Part shown: piece after piece, positions 20,697 through 31,829 of the stretch
Numbering within the stretch: the first letter of the stretch is position 1
Layout of the letters: each line of letters opens with the position of its first letter
Assembly: GCA_020746875.1 (NCBI GenBank)
Contig: JAGTJL010000001.1
Location: 186,001 to 250,000 of the forward strand
Source of the DNA: Rhexocercosporidium sp. MPI-PUGE-AT-0058
Lineage: Eukaryota > Ascomycota > Leotiomycetes > Helotiales
Direction: 5' to 3'
DNA: 64,000 nucleotides
Position numbers and translations under genes: made by a program
Notes under the pieces: model-generated
Told to the model about the DNA's origin: nothing
Databases searched by the model: none
Seen by the model: only the letters and a program-made list of their open reading frames with translations

Positions 20697-22780
20697 TTAC
20701 CCCCTCTCATCCACAGAATACACTTCCCGAAGGCCAAGCTTGATGGCCTCAAATAAGTCTTCAGCAAGCAGCTTATCTTGACCATCCTCCCTTTTCCACT
20801 CGATGCTCAAAAAGTAAATGATGAGTACAAGACCCAAAACTAACCAGAAGCCCGCCGCGTTGAGATTCTTCCATCCAACAGTGCGAAATTGATACGCACT
20901 GCACATGTCCAGGAATCCATCGTCAATACGATTGGCGAAATTGCATTCATTGGCGCCTCGTCCTCGTACGTAGTCTCTCAGCTCAATTTGAATCCGCGCC
21001 AGTGACGTCTCGAACAAGGCTTTTGCTTCGACCTTCCATTGCGTGGAAGACAGGGGCAGCGAAACCGGCAGAGTGATATTGGATTGCATTTTGGAAGTTG
21101 CATCTAGGGCGTTGCCTCCGCGCATGGAGATACTGTTACACACACTCGAACGCCGGAGTGATATATCCAGCATGTAATACCCCATCTTCTCGATATGCGA
21201 TGTAGGGTTGAGAGCTTTGGGAGGTTTGTCTAGATTTCCAGACCAACAGAAGTCACCTGATAGGGTACAGATGGAGGCTCTGTCAACACAAGCAAGAACC
21301 GTTGCAAACGGGTCTGCGTTGTAATACAGGGGTTTACCACGGAGCGGCGGGGGTGTAACGAGAGCGTTTGCTGGAAAAATTGGATCCTTAAGTGGTTGAG
21401 TGTGATAATTGTTCTGAGATTGCACGAACATCAATGTTGTGAACCTGTACCTTTCGGAATTGAATCCTGGGATAGGCTGCCAGTCACCAGAAGAGCCACC
21501 TTGGTTACAAAATGTACTGATGCCTAGTCAGCCTTCGTGATTGATGATGTCGAACATCGGAGGGGTGGAGATATGGAGTCCACTTACGCGACTTCGTACC
21601 CAGGGAACATGGGCCATGTATTCTTTGTAGTCGTCCATGTTGAATCGCTCATACCGCTCGGGCCGTAATTGTAGCTGAGAGATTCATTCGAAGCGAAGGC
21701 GAAATCCTTCCTTTCGATAGGCACACATGTAGTTGATCGATTGAATAGCATTCCTTTGGGGACATTGATGCCAAGAGATTTGGATGAGATCAACTCTGTC
21801 CTCATAGTGTACGCTGAAGATTGACCGAGAAGGCAAAGTTCATTGGCGAAAGGGCATGCATCATCGTGCACCTCTGTATAAGGCATATCTTGCGCGACAA
21901 AGAAGTTGCAGCCGTCGGCGCCGGTAGAGCTCCTGTAGCACCTTTTGGCATATTCGCTAGACTCAAGTTCTTGAAGATAATTGAGCCCAGTGGTGCAGTT
22001 AGGTGATGCTTTTTCACCTCCCATGACCCAGACTCCACAGTCTACAGATGCAGACAAAGCTATACTTTCTGATATGAGGTTGGTAGATGCGATGCTTCCC
22101 CAAATAATAAGCCCAAAGGTGATGGCACTGAAAAGCCAGAGGATTATAACAATCACGGTTTCTACCCAACGGGCCTTGATGTTCTCCCACCTGAAGCCCG
22201 TGTAGACCTCGTCAAAGGGATCCATTCTAGGGGTTCCTGTGGTTCCTGTGGTTCCTGGAATTGGAGAATGGTCAATACGAGCAGCAATGAGACGAGGCGC
22301 GGTAAGTTGCGAGTCAACTGGGGCGAGAGGAGGCGCGTGCGTGACCATCTTCCAAGAGAGTAACACAAGAGACACCAGTGCAAAGTCGGGAGTCCTGGAA
22401 CATTTCCATGTTTCTCTTATGAGAGGGTAAAAGGATCTACGTGGAGACCTGGGAAGCATCCTGTGGCTCTCGTTTGGTTCAGCTTCAAGTGCTACAGGTC
22501 TGCGTGAGTTGTGGCTTAAATAGATACTCTCAACCGATGCCCATATCCTGACGATGAAGCGATTGAGGACAATGTATGCTGCCGGTGATGCCAGAGCAAG
22601 AAGTGCGACAACAACACCCAGAATGATTCGCGACTGATCTTCAGCTATGGTGATTTGACGCCCTATTCTGTCAAACAAGCGCTATAACATGGGCCAAAGA
22701 GATGACTTACTCCAAGCATGTCGATTGAAGTCTGTCCAAGGTTTCCAAAAGCCATGATAGACTTCTTCAGTCTCCAACAT
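20697..22780 (-). CDS. Large fungal multi-pass membrane protein, unknown function
   Basis: Three exons: 22780-22711, 22662-21588 and 21516-20697, giving 654 aa. The first intron is 48 nt and its acceptor (AATAG) is the only one that keeps frame with the ATG. N-terminus: MLETEEVYHGFWKPWTD; the pattern VYxGFW is typical of a family of large fungal membrane proteins of unknown role. Membrane segments: about 35-55 (IILGVVVALLALASPAA), about 120-140, about 195-220 (ETVIVIILWLFSAITFGLII) and near the C-terminus (about 600-620, GFWLVLGLVLIIYFLSIEW). Between the last two lies a roughly 380-residue cysteine-rich loop, probably extracellular or lumenal, with Cys in DCGVW, NCTTG, RCYRS, GCNFF, DACPF, ELCLLG, ATFCNQG, ICTLSGDFCW and NECNF, plus several N-glycosylation sites. 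The role is unknown; plasma-membrane location is inferred. Confidence 0.8.
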
Positions 22781-23557
22781 TTTGAAGCTATACTAAATGA
22801 AAATTGCCCTAATAGAGGAACTGCTGGATCCGGATACACCTCACAAGCATGAAAGGGAAGGAGATGACGGTTTTAAAGACACTGCTGTCCGCAGACCCGT
22901 CACCGGTCCTGCACAAGACCATGTTGGGCAGCAAAAAACAGCCAAGCGCAATCCTCAAGTGCTCAACTTCGCCCGAGGAGGCTATGTGCATTACTAACCA
23001 ATGGGCAACGACTGAAGGCTTCTAGCAGCAAACCCACTAACGATATAGCCGTCCGGACGCCTTGTTCCTGGCATAGAGATGTTTCGTTCGTCTACGCTGA
23101 TGGTGAGGTTTCATTCCTCACCGAAGCCTTTGCGAAACTACGCTTAACTACGGCTGGAAGTCTGCCTTGGGTTTCCCTTCCCCAAAGCTGCCTATGTAAC
23201 ATGCTGGGACATCACTAGGGATGATGTGAGTACCGCTACGTCGCGAGCAGCCTTATTCTCGTCAGAAGTAGCGCCTCTCCCAGCGAGCTTGGGATCACTG
23301 ACAAGTCTAGCAGCCGGGGTGACATTGCTGGTAGTCAGATTGGAAGGTGACATAAGAAGCCGGAGGTCATTTCCGGTGCGTCCATCTTCTTCGAGCGCGA
23401 TTTTGTATTCAGGATCGATAATCGTACCAGAATCTCAAGTCGTAGGCGGGAAGTTACGTTGCTAGGCAGTCTCTGAATTCTTTCGGGGGGGTGGGGGTTG
23501 GGCCCGCACTTGTAGGGTTGCAGATGATATTGTTCCAAAACTTCAATTGTGCCGTCT
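22781..23557. other. Intergenic, no gene seen
   Basis: Promoter of the membrane-protein gene and 3' flank of VMA12. No coding frame supported. Confidence 0.5.
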
Positions 23558-24696
23558 TTAAGTGAGGTCTTTCATCCGTTTTCTTGCTCGCGGCCCCATT
23601 TCATCCTCTTTTGACTCGATAGTCACATGGATCTCCTCCGGTGCGTCATCTGTATCATTTCCAGCCCCAACAACCCAAGTGTTGACAATCTCCTTGACTT
23701 CTTTAACCACTTTTTCCTTTCCTTTTGCCTCGCTGACACGTCTGAGATATCCCGAGTAGACTACCACTTCAGCAACACCAACCAAAGCACTCCCTGTCAT
23801 ACTCAGTGCCAGTCTCGCAGGTGTGTTCCACCACTTTGCCGCAATCCATATAGCCACCGCACAGGCCACAATGCTGATCAAGATGTTGAATATTAAGGCC
23901 ATCTGCCTGTCTACATCTGCGTATGTAAGCCCGTCATCATCCGGGTCTGAGGCATTGATATTCTGGTGGCTGGACGCAAAAGCTCTCGCGGCAGAGGCAG
24001 CTGGGAATCTTTGAGAGAAGGTCTCCATGGGAGGAGGAGGGTTCGTCATTCGTTCGTAGTTGCGTGCTTCTTCTTCTCGTCGGAGGCGTGCCATGAGGGC
24101 TTTGTATTCGGAAGTCTAGTTACATGACTGTCAGCAAGCTGTTTCGAGCCCGTGATTGTGGCCTTCAAGCATATTTATTGTACGCCAAATGACAACGGCG
24201 CTTGGAACTCCTGCTCCGATTCCCCCACTACATCTGCTTCTTGGTCTGGCTAGGGAGGGATACATACAGGTTCTGGTTTTGGCGGTGGTGGAGGAACGTA
24301 AACTCTAGCACCTTTGAGCAGATCCTCCAGACGGCATGGTTGAAGCTTTTGAGCTTTCATTTTCTGCGAAATAGCCACGACTTGTCCGTGTGATATTGAG
24401 TTGCCTATCCTGGGATTCGAAAGTGTTGGCTCCGAGGCAGCATTGTCATTTCTTGTCTCTCCTGGACCTGTGTTGTTTCCTGGAAGGACGTAATTATTTC
24501 GTATGTTCCCTTCGGCACCATTCCCCGTGTATGCTTTCGTCTGGTCTTCGCTTTTCCTTTTGTTATTGTTGCCTCTCGTTGAATTATCGTCGTCGCGAGG
24601 GCGGTTGCGCTCTTCGCTCCCCTCTATCGCTCGGTCGAGGCCCCGGACCTTTTCCAAGGCCTCCACCATCGTGACCGTCATGGTAAGTAGCACCAT
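23558..24696 (-). CDS. VMA12: V-ATPase assembly factor Vma12 (TMEM199 family)
   Basis: Two exons: 24696-24268 and 24115-23558, with a 152-nt intron (GTATGT...AACTAG, phase 0), giving 328 aa. The family is recognised from ISHGQVVAIS (residues about 105-115), the core SEYKALMARLRREEEARNYE at the start of exon 2, FPAASAARAFASSHQ, and LTYADVDRQMALIFN leading into two closely spaced membrane helices (about 215-237 and 244-264), then a basic C-terminal tail. Vma12 works in the ER membrane to assemble the V0 sector of the vacuolar H+-ATPase. This copy has a long disordered insertion (about 25-95, rich in Asn, Arg and Asp) between the N-terminal helix and ISHGQ. It is divergently transcribed from COQ1, with 347 bp between start codons. 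Confidence 0.93.
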
Positions 24697-25043
24697 CTCG
24701 AACCTTTTTATTGCATTGTTGTGAGATGTCGTCGTGGAGAGACCGTCGTTGAGATCTAGCTGAAGACCCAGGTTGCCTGGAGTTCAAGCTTGTCTCGCGT
24801 GTACTTGCTTGCCTCGGTCCTCTGATGACCCGACAATGGTCTAGTCTAGCCGCAAAAATATATGCGGAATACCACGGCTTCATCATTTTGTCACCCGCGC
24901 TATTGCTCCCCAAACGACCTCTCCACCCAAATACCCATTTCCCAGGGTGCTTTTCGAGTGTAGGATTGAATCTGGGCTTTCGGGTGCCCAGTCTGCTACG
25001 ATAGTACTTTCAATTCGGGTTTACAGAGGCAGGAACTGGGGAG
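24697..25043. promoter_or_regulatory. Shared promoter region of VMA12 and COQ1
   Basis: 347 bp separate the two divergent start codons. I see no clear TATA box. Shared regulation is possible but unproven. Confidence 0.4.
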
Positions 25044-26463
25044 ATGAGAATCCGATCAGCCAGAGCTTCGTTGCTCTTCAACAGCTCCTCAACCTCGACA
25101 ATACCTTTATATTCGGCATGTTACAGGTGCCAATTGACTCCGCGGCAACCCGTGCGACTTTTCTCGAATTCGATATACCGGCATCCCTCGCGGAGGAGGC
25201 AATCAACCTGGGCGCAAGCCGTCTCTGTTGCCTCCCATGTATTCTCCAACGCGACTGCTCGCCCGGCAGGACCTGGAGATGTTAGCATAGATCCTTTGCG
25301 TATAGTGGCGAAGGAAATGAAGTTTTTGACTGGCAATATACGGCAGCTTCTAGGATCCGGGCATCCTTCTCTGGACACCGTTGCGAAATACTACACTCAA
25401 GCGGAGGGGAAACATGTGCGACCACTCATTGTACTGCTGATGTCTCGGGCTACAGCTCTGACGCCCAAGTCTACTCGATTCAGTAGCCAGCAAAGTACAG
25501 CAAATATTGACATTTCCATCTCTCCAATGTCAATTCTCACCGATGTCAACCCAACTGCCCCTTCGACGAATCCTCTGACCCACGCACAAACCTCGTACTC
25601 CGCCGCAGAGAGCGACATCCTCCCATCCCAGAGACGACTGGCAGAAATCACCGAGCTGATCCATACTGCGTCCCTCCTCCACGACGATGTAATTGACCAT
25701 TCTGTGTCAAGGCGAGGATCACCCTCCGCAAACCTCGAGTTCGGGAACAAGATGGCGGTACTGGCGGGGGATTTCCTTCTAGGGCGTGCTTCCGTGGCAC
25801 TTGCCAGGTTACGGGATCCGGAAGTCACTGAGCTTCTAGCAACAGTCATTGCGAATCTGGTGGAGGGAGAATTCATGCAACTGAAGAATACAGCCCGAGA
25901 TGAGAAGAATCCAGTCTGGACCGAGGACACCGTCACATACTACCTTCAAAAGACATACCTGAAGTCTGCGAGCTTGATATCGAAATCGTGTAGGGCAGCA
26001 GCATTGCTTGGAGGCTCAGACATTGCGACTGTGGATGCGGCGTATGCGTATGGGAAGAACTTGGGCCTTGCATTTCAACTGGTGGATGATATGCTGGATT
26101 ATACGATCAGCGAGAAGGAACTAGGCAAGCCAGCAGGTGCTGATTTGGAGCTGGGCCTTGCTACTGCTCCTCTGCTCTTTGCGTGGAAGAATAATAAGGA
26201 GCTGGGGTCTTTGGTAGGGAGGAAATTCGCCGAGGAGGGCGATGTTGCAAGGGTTCGTCACCCAACTCCTATTCCTGCCACATCTACTGACTAAAATCTA
26301 GGCTCGAGAACTAGTCCTCAAAAGTGACGGGCTAGAGCAGACACGAGCTCTGGCTGAGGAATACGCAAATCGCGCGATTGCTTCACTTGATGCATTCCCT
26401 GAGAGCGAAGCGAAAGATGGTCTGGTAGAGATGGCTATCAAAACTTTAAAGCGGAGGAAGTGA
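25044..26463 (+). CDS. COQ1: Mitochondrial polyprenyl diphosphate synthase (ubiquinone side chain)
   Basis: Two exons: 25044-26252 and 26302-26463, with a 49-nt intron (GTTCGT donor, GACTAAAATCTAG end), giving 456 aa. The N-terminus is basic, Ser/Arg-rich and lacks acidic residues, a mitochondrial presequence. Trans-prenyltransferase signatures: GKHVRPLIVLLMSRA near residue 125, first aspartate-rich motif DDVID (214-218) within LLHDDVIDHSVSRRGSPS, GDFLLGRASVALA, and second motif DDMLD (348-352). The enzyme extends FPP with isopentenyl diphosphate to make the quinone tail at the inner mitochondrial membrane. An insertion of about 60 residues between the RP motif and the first DDxxD (rich in Ser/Thr) is common in fungal Coq1. 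Ending at the first exon's stop would lose the C-terminal helix NRAIASLDAFPES, so the intron is required. Confidence 0.95.
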
Positions 26464-27777
26464 TGATTCGAATACTTGTACAACCCTCCTCTTACTCTAG
26501 CGGCACTGTGGCTGCTCTGTACAATGGATGCATGAGGATCTGCATAGAAGGTGTATTATACGGTTGGCTTATGTGGCGACCTTGGCTGTAGAAGGCCGGA
26601 AATAGACTTTTCATAATTTTCATCGGGACATGCCTTCTGGATTCGTGTGAGGCGGGCTGTTGAACAGTAAGTAACCCGCTTCACTCCATACATGTGAGTG
26701 GCTTCATGGACGTATCCTTTGACTTACCTCCGCTGCCCTTTCATGCCTTTGATTGTTTGGACTTTGCTTGCAGCATGATCTACATGGGATTTGAGGATGT
26801 TAGTCTTCGTATCTGCCATTTCAGTGTTCTCGCACATCGATATTGAAAATATCTTGAAGATTGATGTTTATAAGCGCTAGTATAGATGCAATCGCTACTA
26901 AGAATAACTGCGCTAGAATATACTCAATCTACGTATGACTTTCGCTTAGGATCATACTTACAAGTCATAGATGATTTGCTAACTTATTGTGTAATCTTGT
27001 ACTGATGTCAAGGCCTGCTTGTAGAGAAGAATATATGCTGTTACTCAAGATACCGCTGAAACCATCTTAAGAAGTGAAGCACTCCTTAGGAACTGACATG
27101 ACAATCTCACCCAATAATACTTTCAACAGCTCTAAGAAGCTGATCAAGCAGAATGTCATTTCTCTTCCAAAGCTTAGAGAGAATTGGGTTTGAGATGTGG
27201 AACACTGTGCATCCTGTCTATACCTTAGAATTAATTACACTATAGAATTCGTGAGAAGAACCATAATATCAAAACCTATTATAAGACATGCTATAAAGAA
27301 ATAACAAGAGACTTAAAGATCATTTATAGCTTCAAAATCCGAATTCTTCATGTCTTCCTAATATCAAGCGTAATGAACATGTAATGTAGACTTTGAGTGC
27401 AAGCAGCTGAAGGGTGGCCAGTCCAAATCAAGCAAAAACAGCTCAATATAAGAAACACCTGGGGTCTGTCATATGGTGAACCTTGAAAGAATACTTCTCT
27501 AAACTAAATAGCCTTAGCGTCTTTGAAAACAGAGACTTACGGCTGAGAAGAACTTGTGAAACAAAGGTCCTCGCTTTGAGGAGGGCAGGGGTGACTGGTT
27601 GCACGTGCTTCCGTGGAGCCTTAGCTTACTCGGTTCATTGAACGCAGGGACCTCAACCCAACGTCTCCACGCGTCACGTCTCTCAACTTCTTCAATAACC
27701 TCGAATCTCTGAATAGCTTCAAACCTCGAACAGAACAGGATACAACGACGTGAGGGCCTGTGCGCCCCTCGCCCGCG
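26464..27777. other. AT-rich intergenic stretch, possible decayed element
   Basis: From about 26780 to 27560 the sequence is visibly AT- and TpA-rich compared with both flanks, with no open frame of note. This resembles old, mutated repeat DNA (RIP-type bias), but I found no terminal repeats or recognisable transposon protein. Confidence 0.4.
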
Positions 27778-29268
27778 ATGGCCATGACGTCAGTTACCAG
27801 CAGGTGCGGCCGCATCCCAACTCTCACCTTCAACCTTATTGACACCAATTTTTCTAGAGTCGCGCCTCTTAAGAGATACTCAACACGCGTCAACAACACC
27901 ACAGAGAAGCCTCCTGTCAAAAGGAAGCTCTCAGAGGACTCTCAATCAGTTGTTGATTTACCTCCTGTGAAGAAATTCGCGCGTTCTTCTATTCAAAGCT
28001 ACTTTCAACCTCTGTCGAGTTCCTCAAGTACCACACCGACTCGATCTGGTCCTCAATCCTCGGACAGCCTTGAGCCAACACCAACTCCCCCTTCATCTCC
28101 TCCCTCGAAAGAAGCAATCAGCCCTCCGGTTTCGTTACGGAGACCTCACAAACGACCGAAAAGAAGACTCTCTACCAAGCCTAGAGCTTCCCAAATCGTT
28201 AGGATGCCTCCAACCACCGAGCTGTCTTCAAGCGTCTGCTCTCAGTGCCTCGAGGATTACGTCTGCCTGAAGCATCGCGATGTTCCTTACCCCCTCACTG
28301 ACAAGTACATCGAAGGCGATGCGATTGACCACGGTCCTTCATCAGCGTACGTTGGTTCATATGCTACGAGTGCTCCCTGCGTTCCAAGTCCAGCCAAGTT
28401 TGCGTCCGCGAGTGGAGCCAATCACTGGAAGCAGACCCATCTCCGCCTCAGTAGTATCGATACTCGAGTCTGTTGCCAAGACTGCGGTTACCTCTACGAT
28501 AAGACCCTGGACGACGATCGCAAGGCCCACGAAGTCTATCATGACGAGATAGTTAATTGCAGCGCGGATGCCAGCAAGCTCTACCCAGTTACCCTTCCAG
28601 GATGCTTCCCGTCGTTCAACGACTCCATCATCAAGGAGCTGAGATGCATCAGAGTCCACCGCAATAGCCCCTTGGGTTGCCGCTCCTATGCCAGCCGTGT
28701 GCTTGACAAGGTTAACAAGGAGCTGGGCTGTGAGAAGGCTAATGAGATCGGACGAAGCCATATCTTCATTGCTCTATTCAACAACCGAGCTGTCGCCGCT
28801 GTCATTGTCGAACGCATCTCCAAAGCTGGTGCTTACATCCGTGCGAGGGGATTTGGTGACCTTGCTCCTCTTCGGCAGGGTAACTCCAACGCTGGTGTTG
28901 CTAATCGTGTCATGGCGTTGAAAGACTTTGGTCATGTTGAGGAAGAAATCTCTACTGTTCATGCCACCAATAATATCCACATGTGTGTCGATCGGATTTG
29001 GGTGGATGAGGAGTTCCGCCGCGGCGCTTTCAAGTCAATTCATTTCGCTAGCTATATCCTTGATGTTGCCCGCGAGCACTTCATTGATAACTATGTTATT
29101 CCCAAGACCGAGGTTGCTTTCTCAAGGCCGACCAATCTTGGCTACAAGTTTGCGTGCGAGTACTTCCGAGGTGTCTTCGACCAACTCTTCCCCAGCCAGG
29201 ACGTCAAGCTTCTGGTAAACTCAGCTGAGTCTGTCCACAAACGTCAGATGCCTGGTGAATCTAGATAG
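27778..29268 (+). CDS. ECO1: Divergent Eco1/ESCO-type N-acetyltransferase
   Basis: Start at the ATG 27778 (the upstream open frame has only GTG). Read through, 496 aa; a well-formed 54-nt intron 27804-27857 (GTGCGG, TTGAC branch, TTCTAG) would give 478 aa and is in frame either way. Order: basic N-terminus with a PIP-like segment SIQSYFQPL, a disordered Pro/Ser region, a C2H2-type ESCO zinc finger (about 229-252: CCQDCGYLYD...DDDRKAHEVYH), then the acetyltransferase part (IFIALFNNRAVAAVIVERI, DRIWVDEEFRR, TEVAFSRPTNLGYKFACEYF). Eco1 acetylates cohesin Smc3 to set up sister-chromatid cohesion. The acetyl-CoA-binding motif, normally RRxGIA, reads RRGAFKS here, so activity is doubtful. This may be the single Eco1 of a divergent lineage or a diverged paralogue; I cannot tell. 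Confidence 0.8.
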   Translation: MAMTSVTSRCGRIPTLTFNLIDTNFSRVAPLKRYSTRVNNTTEKPPVKRKLSEDSQSVVDLPPVKKFARSSIQSYFQPLSSSSSTTPTRSGPQSSDSLEPTPTPPSSPPSKEAISPPVSLRRPHKRPKRRLSTKPRASQIVRMPPTTELSSSVCSQCLEDYVCLKHRDVPYPLTDKYIEGDAIDHGPSSAYVGSYATSAPCVPSPAKFASASGANHWKQTHLRLSSIDTRVCCQDCGYLYDKTLDDDRKAHEVYHDEIVNCSADASKLYPVTLPGCFPSFNDSIIKELRCIRVHRNSPLGCRSYASRVLDKVNKELGCEKANEIGRSHIFIALFNNRAVAAVIVERISKAGAYIRARGFGDLAPLRQGNSNAGVANRVMALKDFGHVEEEISTVHATNNIHMCVDRIWVDEEFRRGAFKSIHFASYILDVAREHFIDNYVIPKTEVAFSRPTNLGYKFACEYFRGVFDQLFPSQDVKLLVNSAESVHKRQMPGESR

Positions 29269-30209
29269 GTCTGCCTGAATATCACGTTTCCACTAGACTG
29301 GATATTGACTTGGAGGGGTTTGGAACAGTATCCACTGGGCTGATCTCGACTTGGAGGGAGCTGTACTTGGGTTTTTGCGTGGACGTTCAGATGACTAGGA
29401 TTTGAGCTTAGGTTGGGCGATACTTGGGCGTGGTTCATGGGGTGGTAAAAGCGGTTTGCATTGCATGGAAGGGGATGGACTTTTTCAACGCATGGATGGC
29501 ATGGACGGTCTGGGGAGTTTATTGATTTCCGGACTATACCCATGCATGGACAGGAGTTTTTAAGGGCATGGACAGCATCAATGAATGACAAATTCAAACA
29601 TAGTCGAATGGTTCTTGACTTTTGATTTTGAGGCATTAGCATCTTACATGGTCTGCGCAGGAACCCTCCGCACTAATCTAGGATATACAGGAAGCTTCGT
29701 TTCAAAGGGAAGTTTCGTTCACGGAAGAAGCAAGTGTCAAATTTTGTATCTACATAGGATGAGCGTGTCGTGAGACTTTGCGATCAGAACTAAAGACGGG
29801 ATGAACTGCTTGGCAAGACATCGTCAGTGTGTTGAAGCCAGGTTTGCAATTGTGACTTCGGACTTTTGTTTAAGACAGTTTCCAAACATCGCGGCCCACA
29901 ACAGGATATTGTTTCACCTCGAAGTCCCCCAGCAAACGTCCGTGGTCAAGATCTGGGGAAGACATGCTCAAACCCCAGTTCGGATTGTGGGGAACAAGCC
30001 GCTGGGCTGATGGTGGCCCTGCCAAATAAGCTTCGCGACGCCGAGACCCGCACCATTTGATAAGACAAGATCAAGACGCCTCAACCATCACCGAGCTTCC
30101 GGCACCAAGCAACGTGCCAACGACGACCACTCGAATGATGACAGTCCGGATACCTTCAATAACGCAATAATCGCACGTTCGCAGATCTGGATGTTTTCAC
30201 CTAATCAAG
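29269..30209. other. Intergenic, no gene seen
   Basis: Contains several GCATGGA copies around 29460-29575 and the promoter of the next gene. No coding frame supported. Confidence 0.5.
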
Positions 30210-31829
30210 ATGTCTGCCGAACTGCCTTCCTCGAACCCTTTTCGGAGGAAAACCCCTTCGACCCTCCCCTCCGCCATGTCAGAGCGCCCCTCTACGAACC
30301 TCCACATATCCTCTCAGTACGAAAACATACCTCCAGAAGCTGCTAGCATGGAGCAGACAGCTATACCCAAGAAGATCACGAAGAAAGTACGCGTGCAGTC
30401 CCCTCCTCCGCCATCACCGTCTACACCTTCCATACCAGATTCATCCTCAACGGTTGGGGAAGATAGCTATGCAGTACATGGCAGACCTCCCTCGCCCCCG
30501 ACCCCACAGGCAGATGATCCTTTCGATAGTGTAACATCGGACACGTCTGAAAATGAGGAAATAAGCAGGCCCACTAGAGCTCCGGCGAATCCTTTCTCAA
30601 AGACCCTAGAGACTATGGAGCATCCGGAACGAGAGGCTCCAATATCAAACCCAACGAATACTACAAATGCAGGCAGGGCGTCCATGGATGTGGAGGCATT
30701 CAAGAGATTATTGATGACAGGCAATGCTGGGTTGAGCACAACTCCGGTCCAACAGGTCGCTCATTCGCATGTGGCACATACCCTTGGGGATGGGGGAAGT
30801 AGTACAGATACATCATCAATATCCCGACAGTCTATCTTCGAAGCTGTGCAGGAGCCACTGCCGGAATCACCTCGCACGTCACACGAGATATCGGAAGCAG
30901 AAGACGACAGGAGAGGGCTGGTGACAGAGCGATCAGTTGCACCCAGGAAGAAACCCCCACCACCAAGTTCAAGACATGGCAAATTGATAAAGGTCGAGCT
31001 GCGAGATGAAGGCACATCAAATGCCCTGCAATCACCTCCTACGCCAGGCTCCATCACATCCCAACACTATTTCAGCTCCAGTCCTCGCTCCCAGACCGAT
31101 CTCAACAAGCCTTTGCCTCCAGCCCCAACTCGAGCCAGCCATGATTTGGAGCGTGAATCTGTTTTCGACAAGGAATCGGCTGGAAAGACACCTGAGCCAC
31201 CATCTCCATCGTCATCTATAAGAAAGAAGAACCCACCAGCACCACCACTTGCTCGACGGCACAGCCAGAAGGTTGCTGAATCGAAGTTGACTAGAAGTGA
31301 TTCAACCAGATTGTCACCCAAGCCCGAGGAGGAACTTCCAAGAATTGGATTGCAAGAGAACAGGCGGCCTTCAACGGACAGCGTTAGGGTCCCTCCCCCT
31401 CCACCATCTCGTCGTCCAGGTACGGTCAGAGGGTCTTCACATACACCAGTGACATCGCCATCACCAGTCTCTTTGCCGACTCCACCGCCAGCTCGAGGCT
31501 CATCTCGATCCGTATCCGGCGGTAAACCTCCCTCTGTATTCAACTTGGACCTATCTTCCACCAACAAAAGAGCCTCTGTCATGGCACCTCCACCTCCACC
31601 GCCTCGTCATAGCCGTAGTAGCTTAGATGTACAATCCCCTGGGAACTTACAGCGGTCGAGTGGTGAGTATACTCGGCGGAGCAACGAAAGTGCTCGACGT
31701 GGGTCGCAATATGAAGAACCATCCGTCGCAGTGGAAACCGAAAGCAAAAATGACATACTGGCGGACCTGAGTAAACTCCAACGCGAAATCGACGCTCTAC
31801 GTCAGAGCGAGACTGGGAGAATCACATGA
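30210..31829 (+). CDS. Proline-rich disordered protein with NPF motifs
   Basis: Single exon of 539 aa; ATG at 30210 in good context (AAGATGTCTG). Almost all of it is predicted disorder rich in Pro, Ser and Arg. It has NPF motifs (SSNPFRRK near residue 10; ANPFSK near 130), which in other proteins bind EH domains in endocytosis. It also has many polyproline runs fit for SH3 or profilin binding (PPPPSPSTPSIP, RVPPPPPSRRP, MAPPPPPPRHS), and a short C-terminal coiled coil (ILADLSKLQREIDALRQ). A short ordered-looking segment (SMDVEAFKRLLMTG) lies near residue 155. A role in actin or endocytic scaffolding is inferred from these motifs only; I do not recognise a named orthologue. Confidence 0.75.
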   Translation: MSAELPSSNPFRRKTPSTLPSAMSERPSTNLHISSQYENIPPEAASMEQTAIPKKITKKVRVQSPPPPSPSTPSIPDSSSTVGEDSYAVHGRPPSPPTPQADDPFDSVTSDTSENEEISRPTRAPANPFSKTLETMEHPEREAPISNPTNTTNAGRASMDVEAFKRLLMTGNAGLSTTPVQQVAHSHVAHTLGDGGSSTDTSSISRQSIFEAVQEPLPESPRTSHEISEAEDDRRGLVTERSVAPRKKPPPPSSRHGKLIKVELRDEGTSNALQSPPTPGSITSQHYFSSSPRSQTDLNKPLPPAPTRASHDLERESVFDKESAGKTPEPPSPSSSIRKKNPPAPPLARRHSQKVAESKLTRSDSTRLSPKPEEELPRIGLQENRRPSTDSVRVPPPPPSRRPGTVRGSSHTPVTSPSPVSLPTPPPARGSSRSVSGGKPPSVFNLDLSSTNKRASVMAPPPPPPRHSRSSLDVQSPGNLQRSSGEYTRRSNESARRGSQYEEPSVAVETESKNDILADLSKLQREIDALRQSETGRIT

